A stretch of 64,000 bases of DNA, taken from the NCBI GenBank assembly GCA_021803085.1, contig JAJZMD010000287.1, positions 1 through 64,000 on the forward strand. Direction: 5' to 3'. Source of the DNA: Actinomycetes bacterium. Its GTDB lineage: Bacteria; Actinomycetota; Acidimicrobiia; Acidimicrobiales; RAAP-2. The notes beneath the pieces were generated by a model. That model saw nothing but the letters and a program-made list of their open reading frames with translations, was not told where the DNA came from and did no database searches. The stretch's first letter is position 1. Every line of letters starts with the position of its first letter. Below, one piece after another: positions 24,736-33,914 of the stretch. Made by a program: the position numbers and the translations under genes.

Positions 24736-24900
24736 TCGCCCTCGTCTCTCGAAAGCCCGGGCGGATCAATTCGGCGGAGATCTTCGCCGTTGAGCAGTCC
24801 CCCAGGGTCTTTGCCGACGGATCCGGACACGCGCCGGCGTCGCGCACCCACACGCTAGCCCGCCCCCGATCGGCGGCCTCACCTGGCCCTCGGGCTCGGC

Positions 24901-25019
24901 TATCCTGACACCGATGCCGCGGGGACCTCCCCGTCGGCGGCTGGCAGAGCTGGAGCCAGCCAGGCCTACGAGACGTTTCATCGAGTCGGCCATCCCCTGA
25001 CTGGACCGACTGGAGTCTC
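24901..25019 (+). promoter_or_regulatory. Promoter and structured leader of the DEAD-box helicase gene
   Basis: A TATCCT -10-like hexamer lies at 24901-24906. The following ~110 bases can fold into hairpins (CGGGGACCTCCCCG and GGCTGG...CCAGCC). Long structured leaders are common on cold-induced helicase mRNAs; that link is an inference. Confidence 0.35.
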
Positions 25020-26345
25020 ATGAGCACCTCTCCCCCTCTCGCGACGCCCGTCCGCTTCTCGGACCTCGGCGTTCCCCGGGCGCTGGCGGCGGCCTTGGAG
25101 CAGCGAGGGATCGTCACCCCCTTCCCGATCCAGGCGGCCACCTTGCCCGATTCCCTTGCCGGGCGCGACGTCAGCGGCAAGGCACCCACGGGGGCGGGCA
25201 AGACGCTTGCGTTCGGGTTGGCGGTCCTGTCCCGGCTCGCCTCTACGCCTCGTGCCGGCCGGCGTGGTCGCCGGCATCCGACCGCTCTCGTACTCGTCCC
25301 CACCCGTGAGCTCGCAGCCCAGATTGAGGACGTGATGACCTCCTTGGCCGCGGTCATCGGGGCCCAGGTGGCCTCGATCTACGGCGGCGTCGGGTACGCG
25401 AAGCAGGTGGCAGCCCTGCGAAGCGGCGTCGACGTGCTCGTGGCCTGTCCTGGACGACTCAGCGACCTTGTCGAACGAGGCTCGGTCCACCTGTCGCACG
25501 TGGACATGGTGGTCATCGACGAGGCCGACCGGATGGCCGACATGGGCTTTCTTCCCGCGGTGCGCCGCCTGATCGACAGAACCCGCGCCTCGCGCCAGAC
25601 CCTCCTGTTCTCGGCCACCTTGGGTGGTCCAGTCGACAAGCTTGTCCGTGACTACCAGCACGACCCGGTGCGTCACGACGTCGCGCTGACCGATGCCGAT
25701 CGAGGAGAGGTCTCCCACCACTTCTGGCGGGTCGAATCCCATGATCGGGTCGCCGTGACGACCGAGGTCGTCACGGCGAGCGGCCCGGCCGTGGTCTTCT
25801 GCCGCACCAAGCGCGGCGCGGATCGCCTCTCGGACCGGCTCACCCGCTCGGGCCTGGCGACGGCGGCCATCCATGGGGACCGCAGCCAGAGCCAGCGCGA
25901 GCGGGCCCTGGCCGCGTTTCGTGCTGGTCGGCTCGACGCGCTCGTCGCCACCGATGTCGCAGCGCGCGGGATCCACGTCGATGCGGTGCCGCTCGTGGTC
26001 CACTTCGATCCAGCCGCCGACGCCACCGACTACGTCCACCGGTCGGGACGTACCGGCAGAGCTGGTGCCGACGGGACCGTCGTGTCCTTGATCGGCAGCG
26101 AGCATCTCGCTACGACCGGGACCATCCAGCGAAGGCTGGGACTCTCGAGCGGGGTCTCCTCGCCCGACGTCTCCTCCCTTGCCGTCGTCGACACCGAACG
26201 CCGACCCCGACCTGGTCCTGGCCGAACGAAGGGCGCCACGAGGGAAGGCGGAGACGGACGGCGCACTCGAGACGCGTCGGGTGCGCCGTCGACGAGGCCG
26301 CCCCGCTCGTCCCGCCGTCGGGGGAGCCGCGCGAGCTGGCGCTGA
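25020..26345 (+). CDS. DEAD-box ATP-dependent RNA helicase
   Basis: The 441-residue protein carries the motifs in order: Q motif GIVTPFPIQ, motif I APTGAGKT, Ia PTRELA, Ib TPGR-type ACPGRL, II DEAD variant VIDEADRM, III SAT (LLFSATL), IV VVFCRTKR, V ATDVAARGIHV and VI HRSGRTGRAG. The C-terminal 75 residues are basic and disordered, as in RhlE/CsdA-like proteins that act on structured RNA. ATG 25020 opens the frame. Confidence 0.92.
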   Translation: MSTSPPLATPVRFSDLGVPRALAAALEQRGIVTPFPIQAATLPDSLAGRDVSGKAPTGAGKTLAFGLAVLSRLASTPRAGRRGRRHPTALVLVPTRELAAQIEDVMTSLAAVIGAQVASIYGGVGYAKQVAALRSGVDVLVACPGRLSDLVERGSVHLSHVDMVVIDEADRMADMGFLPAVRRLIDRTRASRQTLLFSATLGGPVDKLVRDYQHDPVRHDVALTDADRGEVSHHFWRVESHDRVAVTTEVVTASGPAVVFCRTKRGADRLSDRLTRSGLATAAIHGDRSQSQRERALAAFRAGRLDALVATDVAARGIHVDAVPLVVHFDPAADATDYVHRSGRTGRAGADGTVVSLIGSEHLATTGTIQRRLGLSSGVSSPDVSSLAVVDTERRPRPGPGRTKGATREGGDGRRTRDASGAPSTRPPRSSRRRGSRASWR

Positions 26346-26551
26346 CGATCCCGTGTCCGCCCCGGATCGTCGAAGCGCGTTCTTGGATTCGTACGAGAGC
26401 GCCGTCACCGTGTCCGGAATACAGCCTGAGGATCTCGGCCACCCCGCGTCGTGCCCGTAGGGTCCGAAAATGCCATCTGGCTGTGGACCAGGGATTCCGC
26501 GATCGCGGCACATCCGGCTACGGTCCGACTCCGCCATGTCCAGGCCGTTTC

Positions 26552-26652
26552 GTGAAGACGAGCACGCAGAGCCGGCGGAGGAGCACCGTGTCGACGTGGT
26601 AGAAGTCGCACCCGATCAAGCCCTTGGATTGTGCACAGAGGAACTCCGCTCG
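26552..26652 (-). mobile_element. Fragment of a DDE transposase
   Basis: The minus strand encodes RAEFLCAQSKGLIGCDFYHV and DTVLLRRLCVLVFT, about 76% identical at the DNA level by eye to bases 62-162 of this window (the transposase at the left edge). Only the piece around the first catalytic Asp remains. It directly abuts the truncated alcohol dehydrogenase gene. The 205 bases before it, after the helicase, hold no recognisable feature. Confidence 0.75.
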
Positions 26653-26949
26653 AAGCCGCTATCGAGACCGCGTTCGCCGTCGTGCGCGACGGAGGAACGG
26701 TGAGCCGGGTCGGCGTGCCGCAGTACGGCAAGGTGCCCATGGACTTCGGCGTGTTCCTCCCGCAACGTGACACTGACCGGCGGGGTCGCCCCGGCCCGGG
26801 CCTACATCGACGAGCTGCTCCCCGACATCCTCGACGGCGGGATCGAGCCGGGGAGGGTCTTTGACCGAACCGTCGGCCTCGACGACATCGCGGCGGGCTA
26901 CCGGGCGATGGCGGACCGCACTGCCGTGAAGGTCCTCGTCCGTCCATGA
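26653..26949 (+). pseudogene. C-terminal remnant of a zinc-type alcohol dehydrogenase
   Basis: The sequence reads EAAIETAFAVVRDGGTVSRV and GVPQYGKVPMDFGVFL, then an extra C near 26769 shifts the frame, and it goes on NVTLTGGVAPARAYIDELLP and DDIAAGYRAMADRTAVKVLV to the stop. The zinc-binding and most of the NAD-binding domains are missing, replaced on the left by the transposase fragment. The junction looks like the scar of an insertion or deletion event. Confidence 0.75.
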
Positions 26950-26988
26950 TCCCCTGCATCCCCTGATCGCCTGCATCCCCTGATCGCT
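26946..26988 (+). repeat. Short tandem repeat
   Basis: CATCCCCTGATCGC occurs twice, following a shorter ATGATCCCCTG copy, directly after the alcohol dehydrogenase remnant and before the aldo-keto reductase ribosome site. Confidence 0.7.
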
Positions 26989-27007
26989 CCAGAGAGAGGA
27001 AGCACCC

Positions 27008-28027
27008 ATGGAATATCGACCTCTCGGACGCACCGGGGTCCAGGTCTCCGCACTGTGTCTCGGCGCCATGATGTTCGGCGAGTGGGGCACCAAGGACCAC
27101 GATGAGTCCATCCGCATCATCCACCGAGCCCTCGACGCTGGGATCAACTTCGTCGACACCGCGGACGTCTACTCGCATGGGGAGTCCGAAGAGATCGTCG
27201 GCGAGGCCCTGCGGGGCCGGCGCGACGACATCGTGGTGGCGACCAAGGTCCACATGCCGATGGGCGACGACCCCAACCGGCGGGGCAACGGCCGCCGGTG
27301 GATCATCGCCGAAGTCGAGAACAGCCTGCTCCGGCTGGGCACCGACTGGATCGACATCTGCCAGGTGCATCGCTTCGACCCCGCCGTCGACGTGGAGGTC
27401 ACTCTCGGTGCGCTCAGCGACCTTGTGCGGGTCGGGAAGATCCGCTACTTCGGCCACTCGACCTGGCCGGTCTCTGCGATCGTGGAAGCCCAGTGGACCG
27501 CTGAGCGCCGAGGCTTGGACCGGCCGTGGACCGAGCAGCCCACCTACTCGATCCTCACTCGCGGCATCGAACGTGACGTGCTGCCCACCCTCGCTCGCTA
27601 CGGCTATGGCGTGCTCTCCTACAGCCCGCTCGCCGGGGGCTGGCTGTCGGGACGTTGGCGCAAGGGGGCCGGCCAGCAGCCCTCGACGCGTGCCGGGCGC
27701 CTTCCTGAGCGCTTCGACCTGTCCAAGCCCGAGAACCAGCGCAAGCTGGAGGCCGCCGAGGCCCTGGCCCAGCTGGCCGAGGAGGCAGGGGTGAGCCTGA
27801 TCGAGCTCGCCGTCGCCTTCGTGCTGCGCCACCCGGCCATCACCTCGGCGATCATCGGCCCGCGCACGATGGAGCACCTCGAGTCCCAACTCGGCGCGAC
27901 CGACGTGCACCTCGGTGACGAGCTCCTCGACGCACTCGACCAGATCGTCGCCCCCGGCGTCACCATCAACCCCGCCGACGACGGCTGGGTTCCCCCCGCC
28001 CTCGACCCAGCCGCCCGCCGCCGCTGA
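27008..28027 (+). CDS. Aldo-keto reductase
   Basis: The 339-residue TIM-barrel oxidoreductase has the N-terminal LGRTGVQVSALCLGAMMFG, the catalytic tetrad pieces DTADVYSHGESEE (Asp, Tyr) and VVATKVHMP (Lys), QVHRFDP (His), and the C-terminal NADPH-binding part (IIGPRTMEHLESQL). It reduces aldehydes or ketones; the substrate is unknown. GAGAGGAAG precedes ATG 27008. The cupin gene follows 22 bases downstream, probably in one operon. Confidence 0.92.
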   Translation: MEYRPLGRTGVQVSALCLGAMMFGEWGTKDHDESIRIIHRALDAGINFVDTADVYSHGESEEIVGEALRGRRDDIVVATKVHMPMGDDPNRRGNGRRWIIAEVENSLLRLGTDWIDICQVHRFDPAVDVEVTLGALSDLVRVGKIRYFGHSTWPVSAIVEAQWTAERRGLDRPWTEQPTYSILTRGIERDVLPTLARYGYGVLSYSPLAGGWLSGRWRKGAGQQPSTRAGRLPERFDLSKPENQRKLEAAEALAQLAEEAGVSLIELAVAFVLRHPAITSAIIGPRTMEHLESQLGATDVHLGDELLDALDQIVAPGVTINPADDGWVPPALDPAARRR

Positions 28028-28049
28028 CCCTCCCGAAAGGAGCACCACG

Positions 28050-28448
28050 ATGGAGATCTCTCCCAAACCGCCGACGGCCAAGGGTCCGACCGACACGTTC
28101 ACCGGTGACGTGTGGGTGGATCCGATCACCCGCGGGCTACCGTCCTCGCAGCTGAACGTGGGCGCCGTGCGCTTCACCCCGGGCGCTCGCAGCGCCTGGC
28201 ACTCCCATGACGGAGGCCAGACCCTCTACGTCACCGAGGGCCGGGGCCTGGTCCAGGTTCGCGGCGAAGATGCGGTCGAACTGCGTCCAGGCGACGTCGT
28301 CTACGCGCCTCATGGCGAGGAGCACTGGCACGGCGCCACCCCGGAGGACTTCATGATCCATCTGTCCATCACCGAAGGGGCACCGCGCTGGGGAGCCCAC
28401 GTGAGCGACGCCGAGTACGCCGACGCTTGTCGGCACGAAGCTCGGTAG
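28050..28448 (+). CDS. Cupin-domain protein
   Basis: The 132-residue single cupin shows the two metal motifs: GARSAWHSHDGGQTLYVTEG (motif 1) and PGDVVYAPHGEEHWHGATPE (motif 2). The length and sequence resemble carboxymuconolactone decarboxylase-associated or quercetinase-like cupins. The substrate is not evident. AAAGGAG precedes ATG 28050. Confidence 0.88.
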   Translation: MEISPKPPTAKGPTDTFTGDVWVDPITRGLPSSQLNVGAVRFTPGARSAWHSHDGGQTLYVTEGRGLVQVRGEDAVELRPGDVVYAPHGEEHWHGATPEDFMIHLSITEGAPRWGAHVSDAEYADACRHEAR

Positions 28449-28639
28449 CGGCCCGTCACCGCGGGCACCGGGCCAGCATGGAGCCCGCGCTCGTGGAGCC
28501 CAGCGTCAGCGGGAAGAGGCGAGCTGCGGCGGCGGGATCCGCGCCGGCTGTGTCGACGTGGCCGTCATCTTCGCCCGGGCCGACGGTGGCGGGGACACGG
28601 GGATCAGCGCCTCCTGCCACGACGAGCACGACCGCTGCG

Positions 28640-28755
28640 GGCCACAGATCGTGGGCTCTGCAGTCGGCGCCGGCGCGGTCCGCGATCTCGTCGCCCGTCG
28701 CCAGGAGCCGTCCACGTGCTCGACGTCGACAACCGCGACACCTACCGCAGCTGAA
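28640..28755 (+). pseudogene. Second RelE-type toxin remnant
   Basis: One frame carries VRDLVARRQE and the next carries VHVLDVDNRDTYRS before a TGA at 28753-28755. Joined, they give the C-terminal end of a RelE protein, with a frameshift between. Nothing else was recognised between the cupin gene and the PH-like gene (28449-28840). Confidence 0.5.
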
Positions 28756-28840
28756 GGCGCCGACGGCGGTGCACCACCAGGGCACCCTTGCATCGACGCC
28801 CCTCGGTCACCTTTGTCCCCTCGGTCAGAGACGTCATCGG

Positions 28841-29185
28841 TCAGATCACCGGCCCGGTCCCGCCGTCGGTGACCTCGACGCCACGCTCGCGCAGCGCCGA
28901 TTCGAAGGCCGCGGGATCGTCGGGGGTCACGAACGGCTTGATCGCCTTTCCGGCGTCCACGAGGAAGGCGACCGTCTTGCGCGGGCGCCTCGGGTCGAAG
29001 TTGGCCCAATAGCCGGGGTTGGCGGTTCCCCAGATGCGGCCCCTGCCCCGGAAGGTCGACATGTCGGCCCGGCGGACCGAACGGATGGCGGACAGCGGCA
29101 CGCGCTTGACGGTGCCAGGGAAGTAGTAGCCCTTGATGGTGAGGACATCGTCGGTCACGCCGATGGAGCCGTCCTGGTAAGCCAC
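28841..29185 (-). CDS. Small PH/DUF-like protein
   Basis: The 114-residue protein (GSIGVTDDVLTIKGYYFPGT, PLSAIRSVRRADMSTFRGRG and FESALRERGVEVTDG) looks like a beta-rich pleckstrin-homology-like domain of unknown role. GTG 29185 follows GGAGG at correct spacing. A badly decayed homologue lies at 45690-45880, and a short stretch like its 3' end occurs near 23296-23338. The 270 bases to the next gene hold nothing identified. Confidence 0.65.
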   Translation of the reverse strand: MAYQDGSIGVTDDVLTIKGYYFPGTVKRVPLSAIRSVRRADMSTFRGRGRIWGTANPGYWANFDPRRPRKTVAFLVDAGKAIKPFVTPDDPAAFESALRERGVEVTDGGTGPVI

Positions 29186-29455
29186 GGGCCCTCCTTTGTT
29201 CCTCCGGGCGGAGATGCTATTGGAGCCCGCCCCGCCCGCGCGGGATCGGGTCGCTGCCCTCCGGCACCGCTACGAGGGAGCCGATCTTCGGGCCCAGCCC
29301 GAAGGCGGAGGTGCGCGCCCGGGTGAGCGAACCGTTCCAGATCGGAGGGCTGGGGCCCGCCAGGGCCCCTACGTGAAGAGTCAGTGTGGAGGCATCCACG
29401 CGCGAGCACGCGCAGTCGAAGACCCGTGTTGCAGCGAGCCAGTGGACCTGCTGGG

Positions 29456-29956
29456 TCACAGAATTCCTAGCTGCTGCATGTAGGTCTGGTTGTCCCAGTA
29501 CAGCCATTCCTCGTCCATCGTTCCTTGCTCGTTCCAGCGGGCAAAGGTGGCCATGTTGATGGAGAACTCCATGCCGGTCGGCTGGATGACACCTCCCTTG
29601 CCGTCGGGCATGGGTTCGGTGAAGGTGCCGCGCATCACGCCGGTCACCGCGGTCCACTGGTCTTGGGCGATGCGCATGGGGTGCATGGCGATGCGGGTGT
29701 CGGGCGCGTAGACGAACATCGCATCCATGTCCTTCATGTGGGTCTCGAGACCGTCGGTGAAGTGGCCGTCGGGGAAGTGGACGCGGACATGTTGTGCGTG
29801 ACTTTCGTGGAAACGGGTCCAGTCGCGGCGCGAGAAGACGTTGAAGTCCATCTCGTCGAAGGCGAGCAGGTTGCGCTTCTCGAATTCGGTCGCGCTTGGC
29901 AACATGGAGAGCTCCAACCGTTCCTGGCTGGCAGAGGCATCCGGCAACAAGTCCAT
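29456..29956 (-). CDS. SnoaL-like polyketide cyclase/ester cyclase family protein
   Basis: The 166-residue NTF2-like protein contains HVRVHFPDGHFTDGLETHMK and MEFSINMATFARWNEQGTMD, then EEWLYWDNQTYMQQLGIL, the usual ester-cyclase-like ending. Its substrate is unknown. ATG 29956 is preceded by GGAGGT; an in-frame extension upstream is not favoured. Confidence 0.8.
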   Translation of the reverse strand: MDLLPDASASQERLELSMLPSATEFEKRNLLAFDEMDFNVFSRRDWTRFHESHAQHVRVHFPDGHFTDGLETHMKDMDAMFVYAPDTRIAMHPMRIAQDQWTAVTGVMRGTFTEPMPDGKGGVIQPTGMEFSINMATFARWNEQGTMDEEWLYWDNQTYMQQLGIL

Positions 29957-30083
29957 CTCGACCTCCCTTGACAGGTTGGGCGCTCTGCGTGACGGTAGCC
30001 GCAGCTTCGCGTCGTCACAATGGGTTCGTCTACGGGCAACGTCTCGCGGGGATCGTGGAGGCGTGCTTCTTGGACGGAGATGG

Positions 30084-30749
30084 TCATCGTCGCTGTTCTC
30101 TTGAAGTGTCGGAGCGTGGGGTTGCACTGGGGTGGGAGACGGGGACGTTCAAGTTGAAGTGCACACCGGCCATTCGGATGGCGAAGCAGACGCAGGCCGC
30201 GATCACGGCGAGGGCGTCGTTGTAGAAGTGGAACTCGAGCGCCAACGCGGTGAGCGTGGCACCGCAGGCGGCAGGGATGGCGTACAGGCCGCTCGAGAGC
30301 ACGGTCGGCACCTTGCGGATGACCACGTCGCGGACGGTGCCGCCGCCGACGCCGGTGATGGTGCCGAGGACGACCGACTGGAACGGTCCGAGATGGGCGG
30401 CGAAGGCGGTGGTGGTGCCCGTCACGCAGAACAGCGCCAGGCCCGCGGCGTCGAAGACGGTGATCGAGCGCTGGAGGCGTACCCACAGCTGGCGGGCGAA
30501 GAACGCGGAGATGCCGGCGCCGCCACCGACGGCGAGGTAGCGCCAGTCCCGGAAGGCTGCGGGGGGCAGCGAGCCGATCAGCACGTCGCGGATGATGCCG
30601 CCTCCGAGAGCAGTGATGACCGCCAACACGATGACGCCCACGATGTCGAGGTTCTCTGCCTCCATGGCGGTGAGCGCGCCGTTCAGCCCGAACACGAAGG
30701 TGCCCGACAGCTCGAGGACGATCTGCAAGGTCGATTCGGCGTTCGACAC
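30084..30749 (-). CDS. UPF0126/TRIC-family membrane channel protein
   Basis: The 221-residue protein has seven helices arranged as two UPF0126 repeats, each with a glycine-rich motif: TALGGGIIRDVLIG and TGVGGGTVRDVVIRKVP. Bacterial members form trimeric channels for monovalent cations or amino acids. GTG 30749 is the start. It lies 12 bases downstream of the M20 amidohydrolase gene and is probably co-transcribed. Confidence 0.88.
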   Translation of the reverse strand: MSNAESTLQIVLELSGTFVFGLNGALTAMEAENLDIVGVIVLAVITALGGGIIRDVLIGSLPPAAFRDWRYLAVGGGAGISAFFARQLWVRLQRSITVFDAAGLALFCVTGTTTAFAAHLGPFQSVVLGTITGVGGGTVRDVVIRKVPTVLSSGLYAIPAACGATLTALALEFHFYNDALAVIAACVCFAIRMAGVHFNLNVPVSHPSATPRSDTSREQRR

Positions 30750-30761
30750 CGCTCCTGGCTC

Positions 30762-32051
30762 TCAGGCCGCTCGAGACGGGGCGAGCCAGGCCAGGGCGGC
30801 GACGACCATCGCTTGGATCCCGGTGTCCAAGGTGGGCTCGATGACCGGCGCGAACGCCGCCGAGTGGTTGACGGGGATGTCCTGGGCGATTCGACCCGAC
30901 TCCTCGGCGGTCTGGTAGCGCTGAGGGTCGGTCCCGCCGATCCCCCAGTAGCAGTAGGGGACCCCGAGCGCTCGGGGGATGTCGCTGAAGTCCTCGCTGG
31001 CCGTTTGCATCGGGAGCGGCCGGGCTCGCTCACCGAAGAACGCGGTGAACGCGGCGGTGACTCTGTCGGTCGTCTCCGCGTCGTTGTCGGTGAGGGGGAA
31101 GCGGTCGAACAGCTCGTAGTCCGCCGGTTCGGGGGATCCCGACGCCTCGCACTCGGCGTCGACGATCCGCTTGATCGCCTCGAGGACCGCGGCGCGGGTC
31201 TGTTCGCTGTAGGTGCGCACGTTGAGCTCGATCACCGCGTAGTCGGGGATCACGTTGCTCTTCGTGCCCGCCTCGAGGCGCCCGACGGTGAGCACGACCG
31301 GCTCGCCGGGACGGGTCTCGCGAGCCACGACGGTCTGGAGCCGCACCACGATCATCGCGGCGAGCACCACCGGGTCGACCGAGGCCTGGGGCATGGAGCC
31401 GTGCGCGCCACGCCCGTGGAGGATGACGCGCATGCTGTCGGCGGCAGAAAGGGTCGGACCGGCGTGGGTGCCGACCAGGCCCGCAGGGGCGGGAAGCACG
31501 TGCTGGGCCAACGCGACATCGGCCCTCGGAACGAGCGTCGCCAGGCCGTCGTCGACCATGCCGTGTGCGCCGTCGCCGGTCTCCTCGGCCGGCTGGAAGA
31601 CCGAGACGACCGTGCCTGTCCAGTGGCCGGTGCCGCTGGCGAGCAGATGGGTGGCGCCGAGCAGGCAGGCGACGTGCATGTCGTGGCCGCAGGCGTGCAT
31701 CACCGGGACCTCGCTGCCGGCGTTGTCGGTGGCGGTCGCGCTGCTGGCGTAGTCGAGCCCGGTGGCCTCGGCGACCGGCAGGGCGTCCATGTCGGCGCGC
31801 AACAGCACCACCGGCCCGTCCCCGTTCCGGATCAGGCCGACCACCCCGGTGCCTCCGATGCCGGTGTGCGTCGTGATGCCGGATGCGGCGAGGCGCTCTG
31901 CGACCTTGGCGGCGGTGGCGTGCTCTTCGTGGGACAGCTCGGGATGGGCGTGAAGGTCACGGTAGAAGTCAGCGGCCCAACGGCGGACGGCTTCGAGTCC
32001 TGAGAGGACCGAGCCAGCAGGCGACGACACCGGCGGGGGAGTGGCCACCAT
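30762..32051 (-). CDS. M20-family amidohydrolase (hippurate hydrolase-like)
   Basis: The 429-residue zinc enzyme has HACGHDMHVACLLGA (first metal ligands), PAEETGDGAHGM (catalytic Glu and metal ligand), a central dimerisation domain (GRGAHGSMPQASVDPVVLA) and the closing segment TASEDFSDIPRALGVPYCYW. It hydrolyses N-acyl amino acids such as hippurate or amino-benzoyl compounds; the exact substrate is unknown. Confidence 0.9.
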   Translation of the reverse strand: MVATPPPVSSPAGSVLSGLEAVRRWAADFYRDLHAHPELSHEEHATAAKVAERLAASGITTHTGIGGTGVVGLIRNGDGPVVLLRADMDALPVAEATGLDYASSATATDNAGSEVPVMHACGHDMHVACLLGATHLLASGTGHWTGTVVSVFQPAEETGDGAHGMVDDGLATLVPRADVALAQHVLPAPAGLVGTHAGPTLSAADSMRVILHGRGAHGSMPQASVDPVVLAAMIVVRLQTVVARETRPGEPVVLTVGRLEAGTKSNVIPDYAVIELNVRTYSEQTRAAVLEAIKRIVDAECEASGSPEPADYELFDRFPLTDNDAETTDRVTAAFTAFFGERARPLPMQTASEDFSDIPRALGVPYCYWGIGGTDPQRYQTAEESGRIAQDIPVNHSAAFAPVIEPTLDTGIQAMVVAALAWLAPSRAA

Positions 32052-32093
32052 CCGATTGTGTCCGTATTGGCCGCCGCAAGCCAGCAGGTCCGC

Positions 32094-32606
32094 TCATGAC
32101 CCCGGTGGTGTCGCTCTCGGGGAGACGGGTTCGATGCCGGCGAGGTGGGCGATCGTGTTGATTGCGTTGACCATGAGGTCGTGACGAGCGCGTGCTCGAA
32201 GTCGCGTCGAAGTGGCACCGTCGTCGTGCCCTTTCGCAGCGAGAGGTCGACGCCGAGGTGCTCGGTGTCGCAGCGTGCCGCGGTAGGTGTCGGTGCCCTC
32301 CTCCGAGTGGGCGATGCCGTGGCCGGCGGTCATCAAGTTGAGCTGTCCGGTCCGGATGACCTGCTCGGTGTCGAGCGAGTCGCGGTGAAGGGCCTCGCCC
32401 TCCAGGAGCCAGGTCAGGGTCTGCAGGCCGATGTGAGGGTGCGGCGCGACGCCCATCCCAGGTGGCCCGCTCACCTGCGCGGGGCCCATGTGATCGACGA
32501 AGCACCACGGACCGACCCCGCGCCGACCTCGCCGGGGGAGTGCCCGGCGCACCTCGATGGCACCCGCCTGGCTCTGCCGGCTGTCGGTGACCTCGAGATC
32601 AGTCAC
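32094..32606 (-). pseudogene. Pirin with internal deletion and frameshift
   Basis: GTG 32606 begins a good pirin N-terminal domain with the metal histidines ([33 protein letters not shown]). After GTDTYRGTL about 50 residues are missing, and the C-terminal domain fragment [14 protein letters not shown] and DFEHALVTT appears in another frame. The start overlaps the marR stop by 8 bases, so the pair was probably an operon with the divergent yceI gene as a partner. Confidence 0.7.
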
Positions 32607-33114
32607 TACGCCGAACCCGGTCGTGCGGGCTCTCCTCGTCGCTTGCAGGCTCGTTGCGATCCGTTGCGATCACGGCGAGGACCTTCTCTGCCGCCGAGGT
32701 GATGGCATCGAGCTCAGCGGGGGTGAGCGGGTCGACGAACAGGCGTCGCACCATCGCCACATGATGCGGCGCGGCCGCTTCGAACGCTCGACGACCGGAC
32801 TCGGTGGTCACGACGAACGCGCCTCGGCGGTCCTGCCCGCAGGGCTCCTTTTTCACGAGCCCCCGACCCGACATGCGGGCGACCTGGTGGGAGACCCGGC
32901 TCTTCTCCCAGCCGAGGACCTCTACCAGCTCGAACAGCCGGGCGCGGCCGTCAGGGCGGTCGGACACGGCGACGAGCACGAGGTAGTCGGCGTAGGACAG
33001 CTCCGAGGTGGCGGCCACGTCGGCAGCCAGCCGGCCGCTCAGGCGCAGCTGCATGAACTGCAGTGCCCGCCACGCTCGCGCTTCTCGCTCGTCGAGCCAT
33101 CGAACCTCGCCCAT
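32599..33114 (-). CDS. MarR-family transcriptional regulator
   Basis: The 171-residue winged helix protein contains [40 protein letters not shown] (recognition helix) and [20 protein letters not shown] (the wing with the DRR signature). It is divergent from the YceI gene and overlaps the broken pirin gene. MarR-YceI-pirin clusters are common in actinobacteria and respond to redox or phenolic stress; here the response is inferred. Confidence 0.88.
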   Translation of the reverse strand: MGEVRWLDEREARAWRALQFMQLRLSGRLAADVAATSELSYADYLVLVAVSDRPDGRARLFELVEVLGWEKSRVSHQVARMSGRGLVKKEPCGQDRRGAFVVTTESGRRAFEAAAPHHVAMVRRLFVDPLTPAELDAITSAAEKVLAVIATDRNEPASDEESPHDRVRRSD

Positions 33115-33194
33115 GGTCCCACTCTAGGGCAGGGAATAGTTGACTCATCACCTATGTTGGATGATAGATCTACCATCTGAAAGGAAGCGGCCAC
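33115..33194. promoter_or_regulatory. Divergent marR/yceI promoter region
   Basis: Towards yceI, TTGACT is followed 17 bases later by GATAGA. An AGAT-CTACC-ATCT dyad lies just upstream of the ribosome site, a plausible MarR operator. Confidence 0.4.
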
Positions 33195-33761
33195 ATGAGC
33201 ACGCCGGGTTCTGCCAGCCTGACCGGCACCTACACCATCGACCCCGCCCACAGCCGGATCGGGTTCGTCGCCCGCCACGCCATGGTCACCAAGGTGCGCG
33301 GCTCGTTCGACGAGTTCGAGAGCTCCGGCTACTTCGACGCCGAGAATCCGGGCAACTCGAAGCTCGAGCTTGTGATCAAGGCGGCGAGCATCGACACTCG
33401 CAACGCGGACCGTGACGCCCATCTGCGCTCGAACGACTTCTTCGACATGGACACCTACCCCGAGATCACCTTCGTCTCGACGAGGATCGAGCAGACTTGC
33501 GATGTCCGTCACCGCGTGAATGGGGACCTCACGATCAAAGGTGTCACCCTGCCGGTCGCGGCCGACGTCGAGTACACCGGTGCCGCGGTCGACCCCTACG
33601 GCAACCAGCGGGTCGGCTTCGAGGGCACGACGAGCGTCAACCGCAAGGACTGGGGCGTCAACTGGAACGCAGCGCTCGAGGCCGGTGGGGTGCTCGTGAG
33701 CGAGAACGTCACCTTGAAGCTCGAGATCTCCGCCGTCCGCAGTGCGGCCGAGCCCTCCTGA
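33195..33761 (+). CDS. YceI-like lipid-binding protein
   Basis: The 188-residue protein is a classic YceI beta-barrel: GTYTIDPAHSRIGFVARHAM, RDAHLRSNDFFDMDTYPEIT, VNGDLTIKGVTLPVAADVEY and VNRKDWGVNWNAALEAGGVL. No signal peptide is present, so it is cytoplasmic, as in many actinobacteria. YceI proteins bind isoprenoid-type lipids. GAAAGGAAG precedes ATG 33195. Confidence 0.9.
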   Translation: MSTPGSASLTGTYTIDPAHSRIGFVARHAMVTKVRGSFDEFESSGYFDAENPGNSKLELVIKAASIDTRNADRDAHLRSNDFFDMDTYPEITFVSTRIEQTCDVRHRVNGDLTIKGVTLPVAADVEYTGAAVDPYGNQRVGFEGTTSVNRKDWGVNWNAALEAGGVLVSENVTLKLEISAVRSAAEPS

Positions 33762-33798
33762 GCCTGGCTCGCTCTCGTGCACGTCACGCGGGAGAAAG

Positions 33799-33826
33799 CC
33801 AGAGCTGCGGTTCCACAGCTCTGGCG
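33799..33826 (+). terminator. Hairpin downstream of yceI
   Basis: GCCAGAGCTG and its perfect complement CAGCTCTGGC are separated by 8 bases, 37 bases after the yceI stop. No U-run follows, which is usual for high-GC actinobacterial terminators. Confidence 0.55.
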
Positions 33827-33914
33827 TTGACCGTCCCCGGCGGCGCGAGCTTTTCCACCCGAGCCGGAGGGGGGTCCTCCCCTCCAGGTTCTCGACATCC
33901 GAAGGGGGCCGGCA

